Of a stretch of DNA of 64,000 nucleotides, positions 1 through 11,804 are shown piece after piece. Source of the DNA: Hirundichthys speculiger (Eukaryota > Chordata > Actinopteri > Beloniformes > Exocoetidae); assembly GCA_018398805.1 (NCBI GenBank), contig JAGFBZ010001548.1, positions 1,538,501-1,602,500 of the forward strand, given 5' to 3'. Each line of letters opens with the position of its first letter. Position 1 is the stretch's first letter. The notes under the pieces were generated by a model, which saw only the letters and a list, made by a program, of their open reading frames with translations, was not told where the DNA came from and did no database searches. Both the position numbers and the translations under genes were made by a program.

Positions 1-1340
1 TCATACAACAAGATCAAAATTATCATACAAATATGATAATTTTTGTACATCTGGCAACACTGTTTCAAGCTATCAGCTATCACTTTTAAAGCCCAAAGCC
101 AGTAGACCCACAGAACGTGGAAAGCACTGTGGCTCAATTGTCTCACCGGTTTACACCGTCCTCAACACAACCTCAAGTCCTATAGACATTTATAAACATT
201 TATAAAAATGTTTCTTAGCGGAGCGCCAGGAAGCACTGCCTGGGCGGCTGGATTCAAGAGAGGTAATGAGTTTACCCCCAACTATGAGTCCACACCATGA
301 TTCCTGGAAGTGTACATGGTAGGAGCATGGTACAATTTAATAATGGGAATTCACAAAAAATAAAAAATAAAAAATTAGAGCATTCAAATGCACCACTTGA
401 AAAAGTTTTATTTTGTCACATTCTGGGTTACACACTGGCAGTTGGATGTGTAGCATCTTCTTTTTAGCTCAGTTTTTGGATTTTCTTATCAAATTGCACA
501 CACCTATAAATGCTTTGCATTCAGCTATCATTATAACAATGTGGAAAGGAAGCACAGCAAAATGGTTTAAAGCATGGGTGAGCGGAGCTCCCCAAAAATG
601 GTCGGTCTGTTCTCACTAACCAGCAATACACTGATTTGAGAATTATGAACTTATCATTGGGCACTCACAAATGCACCCAAACATGAACAAAATCATCTCT
701 TTCACATAACATAAACACGAAGTTACTGGCTGCCCTGGAGCCCCACCCTGAATGGCACTATTATATCAACTCTGTGATCTTTTAGCATTAAAGTGAGATC
801 ATAAAAGTGACAGAGCCCATTACTGATAGCATCCATTTCCATAATGACTCTCTTTGTTCAGTTAGTCACTGTTTGCATTCCCACTCAGCTTTTCTGTCCT
901 GAGCCATGTGTATTCTCGTTTCTAGGTGACAGGAGTAACACTGCTGTCCAGGGCAAAGATTAGTCAACCATTTGGGTGTGTCTTGTTTGAAAAAACCTCT
1001 TTGGACAAAACCTGGGGTTGTTTGCTTTATTGCTCAGTTAACATGCTTTTTTTTTTTTTTTTACCAGTTTTCTTGTGTTGTTCATTGCAGCTCTTTGAAC
1101 TGCCTTTCCTCTAAGTCCTAAAGTTTTCCACACTGGACCTCTTAACCATTGTTCACCCTTTCCTGACAGAAGGCCTGTTGTGTAAGATAGATTTCCTCAG
1201 CCCCATATCCCACCTCCCAAAACTGTAACACAGTTACCGGGGAGACTGAGAAAACAAAGTGATGTAATGGAAAAAGATCTGATTCTTGTGAGAGACCAGT
1301 GAAGTCACAAAACAACACAACTCTTATCTTAACCAGCAGA
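1..1340. other. Intergenic stretch, no gene seen
   Basis: AT-rich spacer downstream of the first keratin gene (that gene runs on the minus strand). The open frames are short and lack splice sites or recognisable motifs. A short CA-rich run lies near 1361-1380. Nothing else can be supported. Confidence 0.6.
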
Positions 1341-1503
1341 TTTATTTTTTCAGACAGGTCACACACACACCACACACACATATAAAAAGTACTCTACATC
1401 AGGTATTTGTCTGTTTTACAAAAGTTGGATCATTAACTTTATCACAGGTTTCATATTACACATTTTTCAATAAAGTTCCCCTTATCTCATGTAACATTTT
1501 TTT

Positions 1504-1509
1504 TTTATT
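1504..1509 (-). terminator. Candidate poly(A) signal of first keratin gene
   Basis: AATAAA on the minus strand about 80 bases after the stop codon. A second minus-strand AATAAA lies at 1341-1346, so the true 3' end could be either. Confidence 0.45.
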
Positions 1510-1586
1510 AGATGGAGTATGTGTGAGAATGTGTGTTTGTGTGAATGTGTGTGTCTGAGAACAGCTTGTCCTGCCAGTCAGACCTC

Positions 1587-4351
1587 CTAGCTGGAACTGC
1601 GCACAGTGGTGGTTGTGACTGTGGTCTTCGTGCCAACTATGAAAAAGACAGGGGAAAAAATGTGAAAGCATTGCTTTAAGCTTTTATTACATAATATCAC
1701 AAAATTCACATTAAAACAGAAAACTCTTACCTGTACCAATTGGTCTAAAATGAAGGAGAGGACAAAGAAAAGTAGAGAAAAACAGTGAGCGAGGATAGGG
1801 CACATTGCTTTTATCCTAAATGCTTGCATTTTTGCTCCTTTTTTCTACCTGGACTCCTCTGTATCTAGCAGGCTTCTGTAGGTGGCGATCTCCTGCTCCA
1901 GCCTCGTCTTGATGTCCAGCAGCATCTTGTAGTCCTGGCCCTGCTGCTCAATGCTGGCGCGCACGTTGGCTAGCTCTGCTTCAAGCATGTTGATTGTGTT
2001 CTGGAAGCCCGCGAGCATGGCGCTGTAACGAGCCTCTGTCTCTGCCAACGTGTTTTCGAGAGCCCCTTTCTGTTAGAGGATGACGGGAAAGAGAAACTGA
2101 ATTCAGGAAATGTGTAGCTGTGAAACACAAACAGTGTGATATTTACTGTATTAAATTCTTTTTAACAGGTCTGACTGTTAAAGGATGTGCTTACCATCCA
2201 CACCCTGGATGCAGTAATTCAGACACAAAGCCACTGTGTGTGCGTTGTGTCTTCCATTATTTTATGAGCGAATAAAGAGCAGCTGGGTTTGAATATGATT
2301 TGAATGCACCAGTATGTTTCTTTTTACCTCTCCTCCTCTGTAACACAGCCGCAGCGACATGGACATGTGGGAGGGAGTACCGAATGATTAACTCCAGCTG
2401 GCCACAGATAAACTATGGTGCTGTAACTTTTGGCCATCCAGTTTAGCATTCCTTCAACTTTCTTCAAGCTCTTTTATGACTTCCAGAATTTGAACAGATG
2501 TCTGTGAAATGTTTTCCTGAGCAGGAGCCTCTCCCTTTTCCACCGCTCCCATCATTCACCCTCCCTCCATTCTCTCAAAAAAAGCCTCCCCCGCTTATTC
2601 TCTTTGATACCTTCACTCTCTTTTCTGTTTATTCATTTTCTCCTGACAAGACTCAGATCTGGGAACTTTGCTCATATAAGGCAAGATCTGACTGAAGCGA
2701 GCAGATGTTTTTTTCTTTCCTTACCATGCTGAGCTGAGACTGCAGCTCAATTTCCAGACCCTGGAGTGTGCGCCGTAGGTCACTGATCTCTGTCTTGGAT
2801 GTCTGGATTGATTCTGTGCTGATGGCCACTTCCTTTGACAGAACTGCAGACTAGATCAAAAAAAAAAGACAGAGTCAGAAATGTAGGTGATTACACACTT
2901 TGTTTAACAGTTTAATCACAGGGTTGACAGCTGAGGGAGTGAACCCAGTCATTTGCAACATGTGGGATGAGATGAGATTCCTTTGTTTACAGGAAAGTCT
3001 CTTCACCTTCTCATTGAACCAGGACTCTTGGTCACGACGATGCTTTTCATTGATGGATTCATACTGGGCACGGATTTCCTCCAGGACTTTGTTCAAGTCT
3101 TGCTGAGGTGCGGCATCCACCTCCACGTTGACCGTGCCAGTGAGCTGTGAGCGCAGTGCTGCCAGCTCCTGAATCATTCATACGAGAAAAAAAGTAAATA
3201 TCAAGATCTGTTTACAGAACCGACACAAATGCACATTTTAGAAGATCTTAGTCACCTCTGCATGATTCTTCTTGAGGTATGCCAGCTCATCCTGCAAGCC
3301 TTCAATCTGCATCTCCAGGTCAGCCTTTGTCAGGGTGGTCTGGTCCAGCAGGCGGCGGAGGTTGGCGATGTCAGCCTCAACTGACTGGCGCATCATCAGC
3401 TCATGCTCGAATCTAAGTCATTCAGACAGCAGAGAATACAGACATGAGACAACTATCCTTCAAAGTCTACTTGTTTTACCTCAAGGGGAAAAGGGTTTAA
3501 CAGCCATTTGATGATTTGTGCTTACTTGGTTTTGAAGTCATCAGCAGCTAGTTTGGAGTTGTCAATCTGGAGCAGGATGTTGGCGTTTTCGATGGTGGCG
3601 CCGTTGATCTGAAGGGGAACAGTAACAGTGAAAGTTACACAGTTCTTTCTCCGCATTTGCAGTTATACACAGAGACCAAGCTTTTCCAGTATCACAAGCT
3701 AAAATACCTCTTTGCTGCATCAGCCTTTTGAGCTCCACAGGTTGATTTGGTCAGACATTGCTAAATCATATTATCATGTGCGTATGACAAACATACCATA
3801 TTCTACAGCTACTCATTATGACCATGTGTCACTAGCCTTTTTAAAGCACCCCCCTAACAATAATTTACAGCAATGCAAATATTTACCTTGTCTGCTATGT
3901 GAGCTGTAGAGGCTGAAACAAACTATACCTTGTCCTTCAGGTCATTGATGATGGCCCAGTAGTTGCTGTAGTCCCTCTCTGCTGTTGGGCCCTTCTGCTC
4001 GTAGTATTCTCTGATCTGCAGCTCCAACTTGGCATTGGCCGCCTCCAGTGAGCGGACCTTCTCCAGGTAGGAAGCCAGACGATCATTCAGGTTCTGCATG
4101 GTAGCCTTCTCATTCAGGTGGATGGAGCTCTGATCCAGGGCATTGGACAGGTCGAATCCCCCGCCCATCCCCATGCCGCCTCCATAGCCGGAGGAGACGA
4201 TGCGAGTGGTGGAAGATGCGATTCGGGGAGCCCCCCTAAGGCTGAGTCCGGACACACTGTGAGCCTTGTGGGGAATAGCACTTGATGTGTAGCTGCGGCT
4301 CGATCTGGTGATGAGTCCAGGATTACTGGCAATGCTTTGGCTGTAATACAT
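1587..4351 (-). CDS. Type I (acidic) keratin, 411 aa, 8 coding exons
   Basis: Cytoplasmic intermediate-filament subunit that should form heterodimers with a type II keratin in epithelial cells. Coding exons on the minus strand: 4351-3929, 3608-3526, 3412-3256, 3168-3007, 2850-2725, 2069-1849, 1744-1731, 1636-1587. The lengths of exons 2 to 6 (83, 157, 162, 126, 221 bp) are the standard type I keratin set, and all junctions are GT-AG. The head (residues 1-80) is rich in Ser and Gly. The helix start motif [19 protein letters not shown] follows at residue 80. The helix end motif [19 protein letters not shown] lies near residues 368-386. The tail is short (about 21 residues) and ends VRSSS. The exon before last is only 14 bp. 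The frame is intact throughout. It is not a typical K18, and I cannot name the exact orthologue. Confidence 0.93.
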
Positions 4352-4456
4352 GATGGCTGACTATCTGCAGGTCAAGAGAGAAGTCGAGAAGAGAGGACCG
4401 TTACACAGCTGTGGACTGAGGCTGCTCTGTAGAGTTTGATAGAGGGAGGGAGGCTG

Positions 4457-4464
4457 TTAATATA
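4457..4464 (-). promoter_or_regulatory. TATA-like box of first keratin gene
   Basis: TATATTAA on the minus strand, about 105 bases upstream of the start codon, which would put the transcription start near 4430. Matching TATA-like boxes sit upstream of the other two keratin genes. Confidence 0.55.
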
Positions 4465-4479
4465 GTGCTGGATTTTGGG

Positions 4480-6265
4480 CGGGCCCAGCCAGGAGGAGGG
4501 CAGTGGAGAAGGAAGGAGGGGTGTTTCCTCTGCAGCTAAGCCATGGGCTTGGCACAACCACCACGTTTTTCTTTTAAACACCAGGGTTTGGTTTCTTTCC
4601 ACTCCTGTGAGGAAACTGTTGGGGAATGTGTGCGAGAGGATTCTTCTGGTCTAAACATCCAAGAGTATTTGTGCCTGTATTTGCATCTCTCTCCATGCAT
4701 GACTGGAGTGTGTGTGTGTGTGCTCATAAATACCTGCCAGTATTGTCTTGATCCCACCAGTCATTTGGCATCTCAGTGAAAATAGAAAAGGCGTAGATTT
4801 ATTGTCTTAGTGTCCCACCGTTAGTCAACATTCACACCAACCACTTTGCAAATAATAGAAAGATTAGAATTAGAAATTACTCATGATGGTACAACCCACT
4901 GGCATCTCAGTTAAACTAAATGCAACATTTAATGTTGGCATTTTTTTTCTGGATATAATGTTCTGATAAACCCTTAAAAACATTTGGAGTATAATAAATT
5001 AATGTTAGTATTCTAATACTTTGAGCAAGAGTTTTTCTTGGCTCTTCTTTTAGAGGAAAAAGAGAGGTAAGTTAGTGTAGCGCATGCATTATCAACCTTG
5101 TTTTATCACAGGTTTATTTTTTTTAGATGATACTACAGTGTACTTGATGAAATGAGCAGGAAATGATTACACTTGTGGGCTGTATTAAAGTTTTGTTGCC
5201 TTGAACCCCAAACAAATATTGTCCTCTATATTTTCTGTCAAGGGAAAACTTCAACACTATTGTTCAGCGTATAACATTCAGTCCTGAGTCCTATGTCTGT
5301 GTACTTATATGTGCGCTGTGCTCTGTTGGTTTTGGCTTTATTATGAGCTGTATGAGGGATAAGAAAGCGTGGGAGATTGTGCATTTCTTTGTGTGTATGG
5401 GTGTGTGTCTGCGTGCATCATCTATATCTCAGCGCTGGGCTCTGGCCAGAGTTTCTGTGCTCTTGTAGAGAAACATCTGGTGTCAGTTGGGGAGGAGGTG
5501 AGGCAGCGACTTGAGGGCCACCTCTGAGTATGAGGGAGAAGTGAGTCACTGTTGTCATGTAAGCAATGTTTTGTGATTCTATACCCACAGGTATTACCTA
5601 ATTCACTTAAAACTCCCAGATACTTGGGAGGGGTGGGGTATTTCTGCAATGTGTTGACAAATTGGGTCCAAAAGTCCTAACTTGTGATAACAATGTGAAA
5701 TTTGATGTCTGTCATGGTGTTTTATTCGTCACAAGGTATTATTCAAATATCTTTCATTGTGATGTCAATGAAGACTGACCTCCAAATAAGCAGGTAGTCA
5801 AGGAGCAAAGTTCACAAGAACAGATCCATTCAGTGTGGACTTGCACAGCTTAAATTTTAAACTTGATAAGTCACCCCACCAAGCATGACCCCTCCCCTTT
5901 TCAAATAATTATGTTTTTATATCATTGTGAAGCAAGTAGTCATTTCTGCAGCAAGCTTAGTCAGTCATCTGGCAAATTCTTCATACTGAATTGATGATAA
6001 TTTTCTTTCATGCACTTCTTTTCAGTACACACCATACCTGTCAAGTTTTGGATTTGAAAATAAGGGAAATTTTCCGGGGCCCACCATGAGCAGTATCTCT
6101 TGCCTTTTTGGTGTACAGAAAAGCTAAAATCACAGCTACACTACTTCCTGAACTTCAGCGAGCTCTTTTGTTTCCTGTGTGCCATTAATGGACAAACTGA
6201 TGAATCTAGGTGTGTCTGACCATTGCTGTGAGGGCAGACACACCTGGATTAATTAGTTTACACAT
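4480..6265. other. Intergenic stretch, no gene seen
   Basis: Upstream flank of the first keratin gene. It holds a short GT-rich run near 4710-4722 and AT-rich spacer. No open frame shows keratin-like or other recognisable motifs. Confidence 0.55.
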
Positions 6266-6267
6266 AA

Positions 6268-7161
6268 CACGCTATATTGCCAAAAGTATTTACTCACCTG
6301 CCTTGACTCATATATAAGCTTTAGTTCATCTCATTCCTAAACAATATGATGTGGGTCCACCGTTTGCAGCTAGAACAGCTTCAACTCTTCTGGGAAGGCT
6401 GTCTACAAGGTTTAGGAGTGTGTTTATGGAGATTTCTGACCATTCTCCCAGAAGTGCATTTGTGAGGTCAAACACTGATGTTGGACCAGAAGGTCTGGTT
6501 CTCAGTCTCTGCTCTAATTCATCCCAAAGGTGTTTTATCAGGTTGAGGTCAGGACTCTGTGAAGGCCCGTTAAGTTCATCCACACCAGACTCTGCCATCC
6601 ATGTCTTTATGGACCTTGCTTTGTGCACTGGTGCACAGTCACGTTGGAAGAGGAAGGAGCCAGCTCCAAACTGTTCCCACAAAGTTGGAAGCATGGAACT
6701 GTCCAAAATGTCTAATCTGAAGGCCACATGAAGTTTGGAGGTCTGTAGTGATTGACTCTGCAGAACGTTGGTGACCTCTTTGCACACTATGCGCTTCAAC
6801 ATACACTGACCCCGCTCCATCTGTTTACGTGTCCTACCACTTCATGGCTGAGTTGCTGTCGTTCCTAAACACTTCCATTTCCTTATAATACAGCTGACAG
6901 TTGACTGTGGGATATTCAATAGTGAGAAAATGTCATGACTAGGATTTGTTGCACAGGTGTCATCCTATCACAGTTCCACGCTGGAATTCACTGAGCTCCT
7001 GAGAGCGACCCATTCTTTCACAAATGTTTGTAGAAACAGTCTGGACGCCTAGGTGCTTAATTTTATACACCTGTGGCCATGGAAGTGATTGGGACACCTG
7101 ATTCCCATAACTTTGGATGGTTGAGCAAATACTTTTGGCATTAAAGTGTACCATATAGTGA
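6268..7161 (-). mobile_element. Internally deleted Tc1-like DNA transposon
   Basis: The ends carry inverted copies of the motif TGCCAAAAGTATTT (near 6278 and 7127), typical of a fish Tc1 family. On the minus strand, 6985-6830 encodes the transposase start (MGRSQELSEFQRGTVIG) but with in-frame stops after it. The frame at 6820-6326 encodes the transposase C-terminal part with the block RDCAPVHKARSIKTWM. The final catalytic region reads NLIKHLWDE where the family has NPIEHLWDE, so the catalytic Glu is replaced by Lys. The first catalytic Asp region is missing: sequence jumps from the DNA-binding part to a position just before the second block, so the copy is about 890 bp instead of about 1.4 kb or more. 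It cannot encode an active transposase. Confidence 0.88.
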
Positions 7162-7162
7162 A

Positions 7163-7730
7163 ATACAAGGGTATTGGTGAACAACCATGTCATCATTAGT
7201 CCCCATATTACCCTCTACATTATTTATATGTTGACCATGACTTGGTTGTGTCCTGTTAAAAGAATATTCATGTGAATTTAACATTTTCAGTGGGATTTCA
7301 GTCTGGCCAGTTTTAAAAAGTCTAATTAGTCTTTCCTTTCATGTGTGCTTCCAGTTTTGCTGTTGAAAGACCTTCATCCTAAACCAGGTTTTCTGACATT
7401 GACTCTATAATGTTGTGATAATATGACAGAGCTTCTACTATGTTACACCTGCTGTTATACTCTAGCTTTTATTATGGGCTTCATTGTTAATTTTAATTTT
7501 TTACTGTTAACAAATTCAGTGTTTTCTATGAGTTTTTTTTTAAAAAAACATCAATTTCTTTTTCTACCTTTCTTTTTGTAGCAGTGTCCTTCTTAGTGCT
7601 TTTAGCCTTTGTGATGCTCTCAGTTCTCATGATTCTGACCAGGATTGAACATGTCTTGTCACATTAAACTAATACTTTAAGTAGCCTAAATAACCCAACA
7701 TTTAAGAACTACTCATTTGATTCTGTAACC
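7163..7730. other. Intergenic stretch, nothing identified
   Basis: AT-rich sequence between the Tc1 copy and the hAT-type MITE. No coding or repeat signal can be supported. Confidence 0.5.
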
Positions 7731-7738
7731 ATTTAAAA

Positions 7739-7954
7739 CAGGGGTCTCAAACTGATCCGTGAAAGCGGCTGCGTGGCTGCAGGTTTTTGTTTCCAACCAT
7801 GCAGAAACACAGCTGATTTGTTTCCAACTGAACTGGTTCAGACCTTCAGTGAAGACAACTAGTTTGACTAAAACAAGTCAGCTGTGTTTCTGCATGGTTG
7901 GAACGAAGAACCTGCAGCCACGCAGCCCTTTCACGGATCAGTTTGAGACCCCTG
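7739..7954. mobile_element. hAT-type MITE with perfect 8-bp target duplication
   Basis: A 216-bp foldback element that begins CAGGGGTCTCAAACTGATCC and ends with the inverse, closing GAGACCCCTG. The inverted arms extend about 75 bp, through the matching CATGCAGAAACACAGCTGA segments. It is flanked by the direct repeat ATTTAAAA at 7731-7738 and 7955-7962, the 8-bp duplication expected of hAT transposition. There is no transposase gene, so it must be mobilised in trans. A diverged relative lies at 22339-22478. Confidence 0.9.
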
Positions 7955-7962
7955 ATTTAAAA

Positions 7963-10900
7963 CCATCTAAAGTTAAAGACCTCAGTGTTCAGCATGAAAG
8001 TCATGATTTGTGGTTTATTTGTGTAGCCTTTAACAACCCATGACATGTATAATCCTGGTTGGCTGATCAGTCCTCACAACAAGAAAACAATAACTCCTCC
8101 AAAACCCTTGGTGAGAACATGAAAAAGCTCCCACTATCAGCTCAGCGGTAAAAGAAAAAAAGGAGGTGCTGTGTGGGCAGAGTGTGCAGTTGAAACGACT
8201 CTGGTGGAGTCCAACAGTCCAGCAGAAAAGATTTTCTTATCCTGGATCCACAACATTCTGTGTAAACACGTTCCTCCACATTCCTAATAATATAAACCCT
8301 TCTTTTTAAACTGAGACTCTGTCTTTGTTGGGCCTGAAACAGAGACGTCCACAGTTGGAACAAATACAGGCAGGTTCAGGCAAATGCTTCGAGAAGACAG
8401 GATGAAGGCAGATCACCGACATGAGCAACGTGGATGAGTTCATTCTTGCTTCGGTCAGTGTACACGAGCGTTTTCATTAAAACCAACCTTATGACTCACG
8501 TCTGACTAAAATCTTCACGAAAATAACTCACTCATCACTTTCCTCACATCTATTTTATTTCACATATCAATGCAATCATTGTCAGTTCAGCTGTAATGAC
8601 TGTTGTGAGTGAATGAGACTTGTAATGACTGTGTCTGTTCCTGACAGCTCCAGACATAGATTATAAAACCTTTTGTTGTGTAGCTCAGCAGGATTGAGAC
8701 AAAGTCTGTATTGAACGTTTACTTAAAACACAGTGGAGATCAAAAGCATCCAATGACAGCAAACCTTTAAATAAACATATATTTTTCAATAGCCATGCCT
8801 TTATAAATCCTATAAACCTTTGAAAGCTTTTCTTTTCTATTTTTTTTTTTTATCTTAATAGGTCTGTAAAGTATGTGACTTGGTTGAAATATTACTGCAT
8901 TTAACTCTTCTGCTTGAGGATTCCCTGATTATGAGTCTACAGCAACAAGAAACGGTGCAATCTGTAGTCTTTTACAGCGTTTGAACTGATTTTCACATTG
9001 TGACTATTTCAGTTGATGCTGTAATTTTATTTTAATTATAGTAAATAGAACTGTAGCTGGAACTGACAAACAGCTTTGAGAAAATTAGATTAAAACCTTT
9101 GTGATAATAAATCTGTAAAAAAAAAAAAAATTAAAAAAGCAAAAAAAGTGTAATTAATGATTTGTTTTTTTGCAGGGCGGCTGTTGTATGTGAGGGTTCA
9201 TACCTCCATTTATTCTGCTCAGCTCTGAATTTCCTGTTCTCTTTAATAAAGAAAACAGGGACGGCTTATATTCACTGCAAAAACAAATAGAAGGAAGAAC
9301 AGATGAAGATAATGCACTGATGTAGATATATTCCACAACTTTCTTTCTTTAATTAATTGTAAAGCCCTTTTAACCTTTTCTTCCTCTTTTTTTCTGCTTT
9401 CAGGTGAAACATCCTAAAATTGAGTCAGATTGAGCTGTGAGTTCTTACTGAGCAACCTTTGGCTCAGCTGATAAAAGGCACTTGAAGACTGCTGATCTAG
9501 TTAACCTCCTTTTACCACCAGAATGAAATTTGAAAACTTTAAACTGTAGAGAAGCTGGAACTTCGTAACAACTGGGATGCCATTGAGCTTGCTCTAAAAA
9601 TTACAAACTACTGTTCCACCAAATTTGTTGCCACAGAATCGATACCATACTTCCTCAAATAATGCATTCATTCATTTTTTAAAAATTAACCTTGGTTGTA
9701 TTCTATTCCAATCAAAGGCTGAGGCAATACAGAGAGTTTAGTAGTAACCATAGGCACAAAGCAATAACCCACTATTTTGTTTGCAACATAGCAACTAGTA
9801 GGGCATGCGTCACCACTCATGCGTGAATCTCGTCTATTGTCTTAAGTACTTGATGGTCTGGATTCTTTCTCCTGAGAGTCGGCACAGCCCTGTTTGGTTG
9901 AGCAGCGGGAACCAGAGTTGGCTCGTGCTCCCATGTTTTTGATAACCCGGTCACTTCCTTCATATCAGGTTAATAAATCATGGCATATCAAAGTAGCACA
10001 TTTGTTTTTAGTACTTTTAAGTTTGTACCTCTTCCGACACAGGCCTGGCACTCTAACAACACGCAAATGTGGGTTTCATTGTTTTAAAGAAAGAGTTTTG
10101 CTTTTATCTTCTTACGATTACATTGAAGTCATTTTTGTAATATACAGCCATGATGAGTGAACATTTTGTTCATGTTTAATAACTCCTGGAAATAAAAGCC
10201 CAACTTTAGGAGATACAAGTATGGAAATAAAGCAAACTGTTGAAAGATTAAAAATTTAACATAAAATAATAATCTGTAAAGATTAAGAAATGACAAAAAG
10301 AACAAAAAAACTGAAAATGAAAACAAAAGTGCCTAAAGGAGAGCATTTTAATGTTAGTATACAAGTGTTACACAAAACAATCAGTGAGTTAAATGAACGT
10401 ATTCTATCTCATTCTTTCTTTCTTCTTCTTTTTTTAAGGAACAACAAGGAGTGTAAAGTTTTTGGTACAATTTTACCTACCACCAACTGTGCTTCCAAGA
10501 TACATGGAGAGGAGAAAAGTTTTAAAAGGTTGTTGAGACTCCAGCAGCACTCGTAGTATAAAGAACAATAATAATATTTGAGCAAAACATTTCAGCCTGT
10601 GACCTTCATCAGGCTCTATCAGAGTCTTTCCTCAAAAAAAAAGGTCTCATTTCTGAGACTGAAAAGTTCTTGTGAGGTTATTAAACAACAACAAAAACTT
10701 ACAAATAAGCAAGGAGCTTCTATATGTTCCTGTTGAAAATGTTTTAGGGACCAAAGTGAAGATGCTAAAACTGGACAAAAAAACTGTAGTATCAGTACTT
10801 TGAAATAAACAATGTAGATCAACTCAGTGATTTTCAGGTTATTATTTGGACACCCAGCTAAAATGGCATTGCAGCTGTGCAGCCTAGATATGATGAATGT

Positions 10901-10970
10901 TGGGCTGAAGTGGTAATATCCAGTAATATCCTGGTCATTGGAAGAGATGCAAGCCACTGATGTCAAGTCA
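7963..10970. other. Intergenic stretch with a diverged duplicated segment
   Basis: No gene is recognised. The part near 8540-9075 resembles 11850-12135 in order and sequence, for example a shared ACTGATTTTCACA block at about 8985 and 12045. The rest is AT-rich spacer with short A and T runs. Confidence 0.5.
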
Positions 10971-10974
10971 AGGA

Positions 10975-11800
10975 AACGCCCTACTATGCATCGAGGGTTT
11001 CACCCTAAGTCCACCTGATGTCCTGAGGTTGGAAGGAGGGAAGCTGAGGACTACTGAGCGTTAGAGATTCTATCCAGGAGGAAACAGCAGGCCTTTTGAT
11101 GACCTGCTAAGTGAATACCTCAGGCAACTGAAACCCAGCATGGAGGAAGAACTGGAGGGATTATCGTGGCATGTACTACTGAAAAATTAAAAAAGTGGCT
11201 GACATTGGAAAAGCATACCAATGGCTGGAAAAAAGCTGGACAGCACAGAAGCACTGATCATGGCTGCAGGCCCTAAACACAAGCTCTACAGAGGCCGGGG
11301 TCCACCACACCAGACTAGACCCCAGATGCAGGCTGTACAAAGACACCCCTGAAACAGTACAGCACATCCCAGCAGTGTGTAGGATTCTGATAGGTGAAGC
11401 ATACATGGAGCGCCACAACCAGGTAGCTGGTATAACACACAGGAACATCTGCACCAACTGGACTGGAGGTCCCAGGGTCAAGATGGGGGACACCTCCAAA
11501 GGTGATTGAGAACAAGCAGGTCAAGATCCTGTGAGACCAGATCCAAACTGATAAGCTGTTGATGGCTAATCAGCCTGACATAGTGGCGGTAGATAAACAT
11601 CAGAGGACAGTAGTGGAGGTGGATGTGGCCATCCCAAGCAACGGGAATGTCAGGAAGAAGAAAAGAGAGAAAATAAAGAAATACCAAGAACTGAAGGAAG
11701 AGCTGGAAAAAATGTGAGGTGTTGATACAACCTCCAAGCTGGATTGGTGGCTCCAGCAGATACCAGGAACAACATCCTATGCAGAATATAACATATCTTT
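10975..11800 (+). mobile_element. 3' remnant of a non-LTR retrotransposon (restriction-like endonuclease type)
   Basis: Read across several frames on the plus strand, the sequence gives fragments of a known fish retrotransposon polyprotein tail: HHTRLDPRCRLYKDTPETVQ followed by HIPAVCRI, then YMERHNQVAGI, then NQPDIVAVDK-like and VVEVDVAIPSNGN-like segments, and finally LQQIPGTT-like. The Cys/His cluster followed by a PD..VVD motif suggests the restriction-like endonuclease domain of R2/NeSL-type elements. That assignment comes from memory of the family and was not searched. Stops and frameshifts are frequent, so the copy is dead, and its 5' part is missing. Confidence 0.72.
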
Positions 11801-11804
11801 TGAA

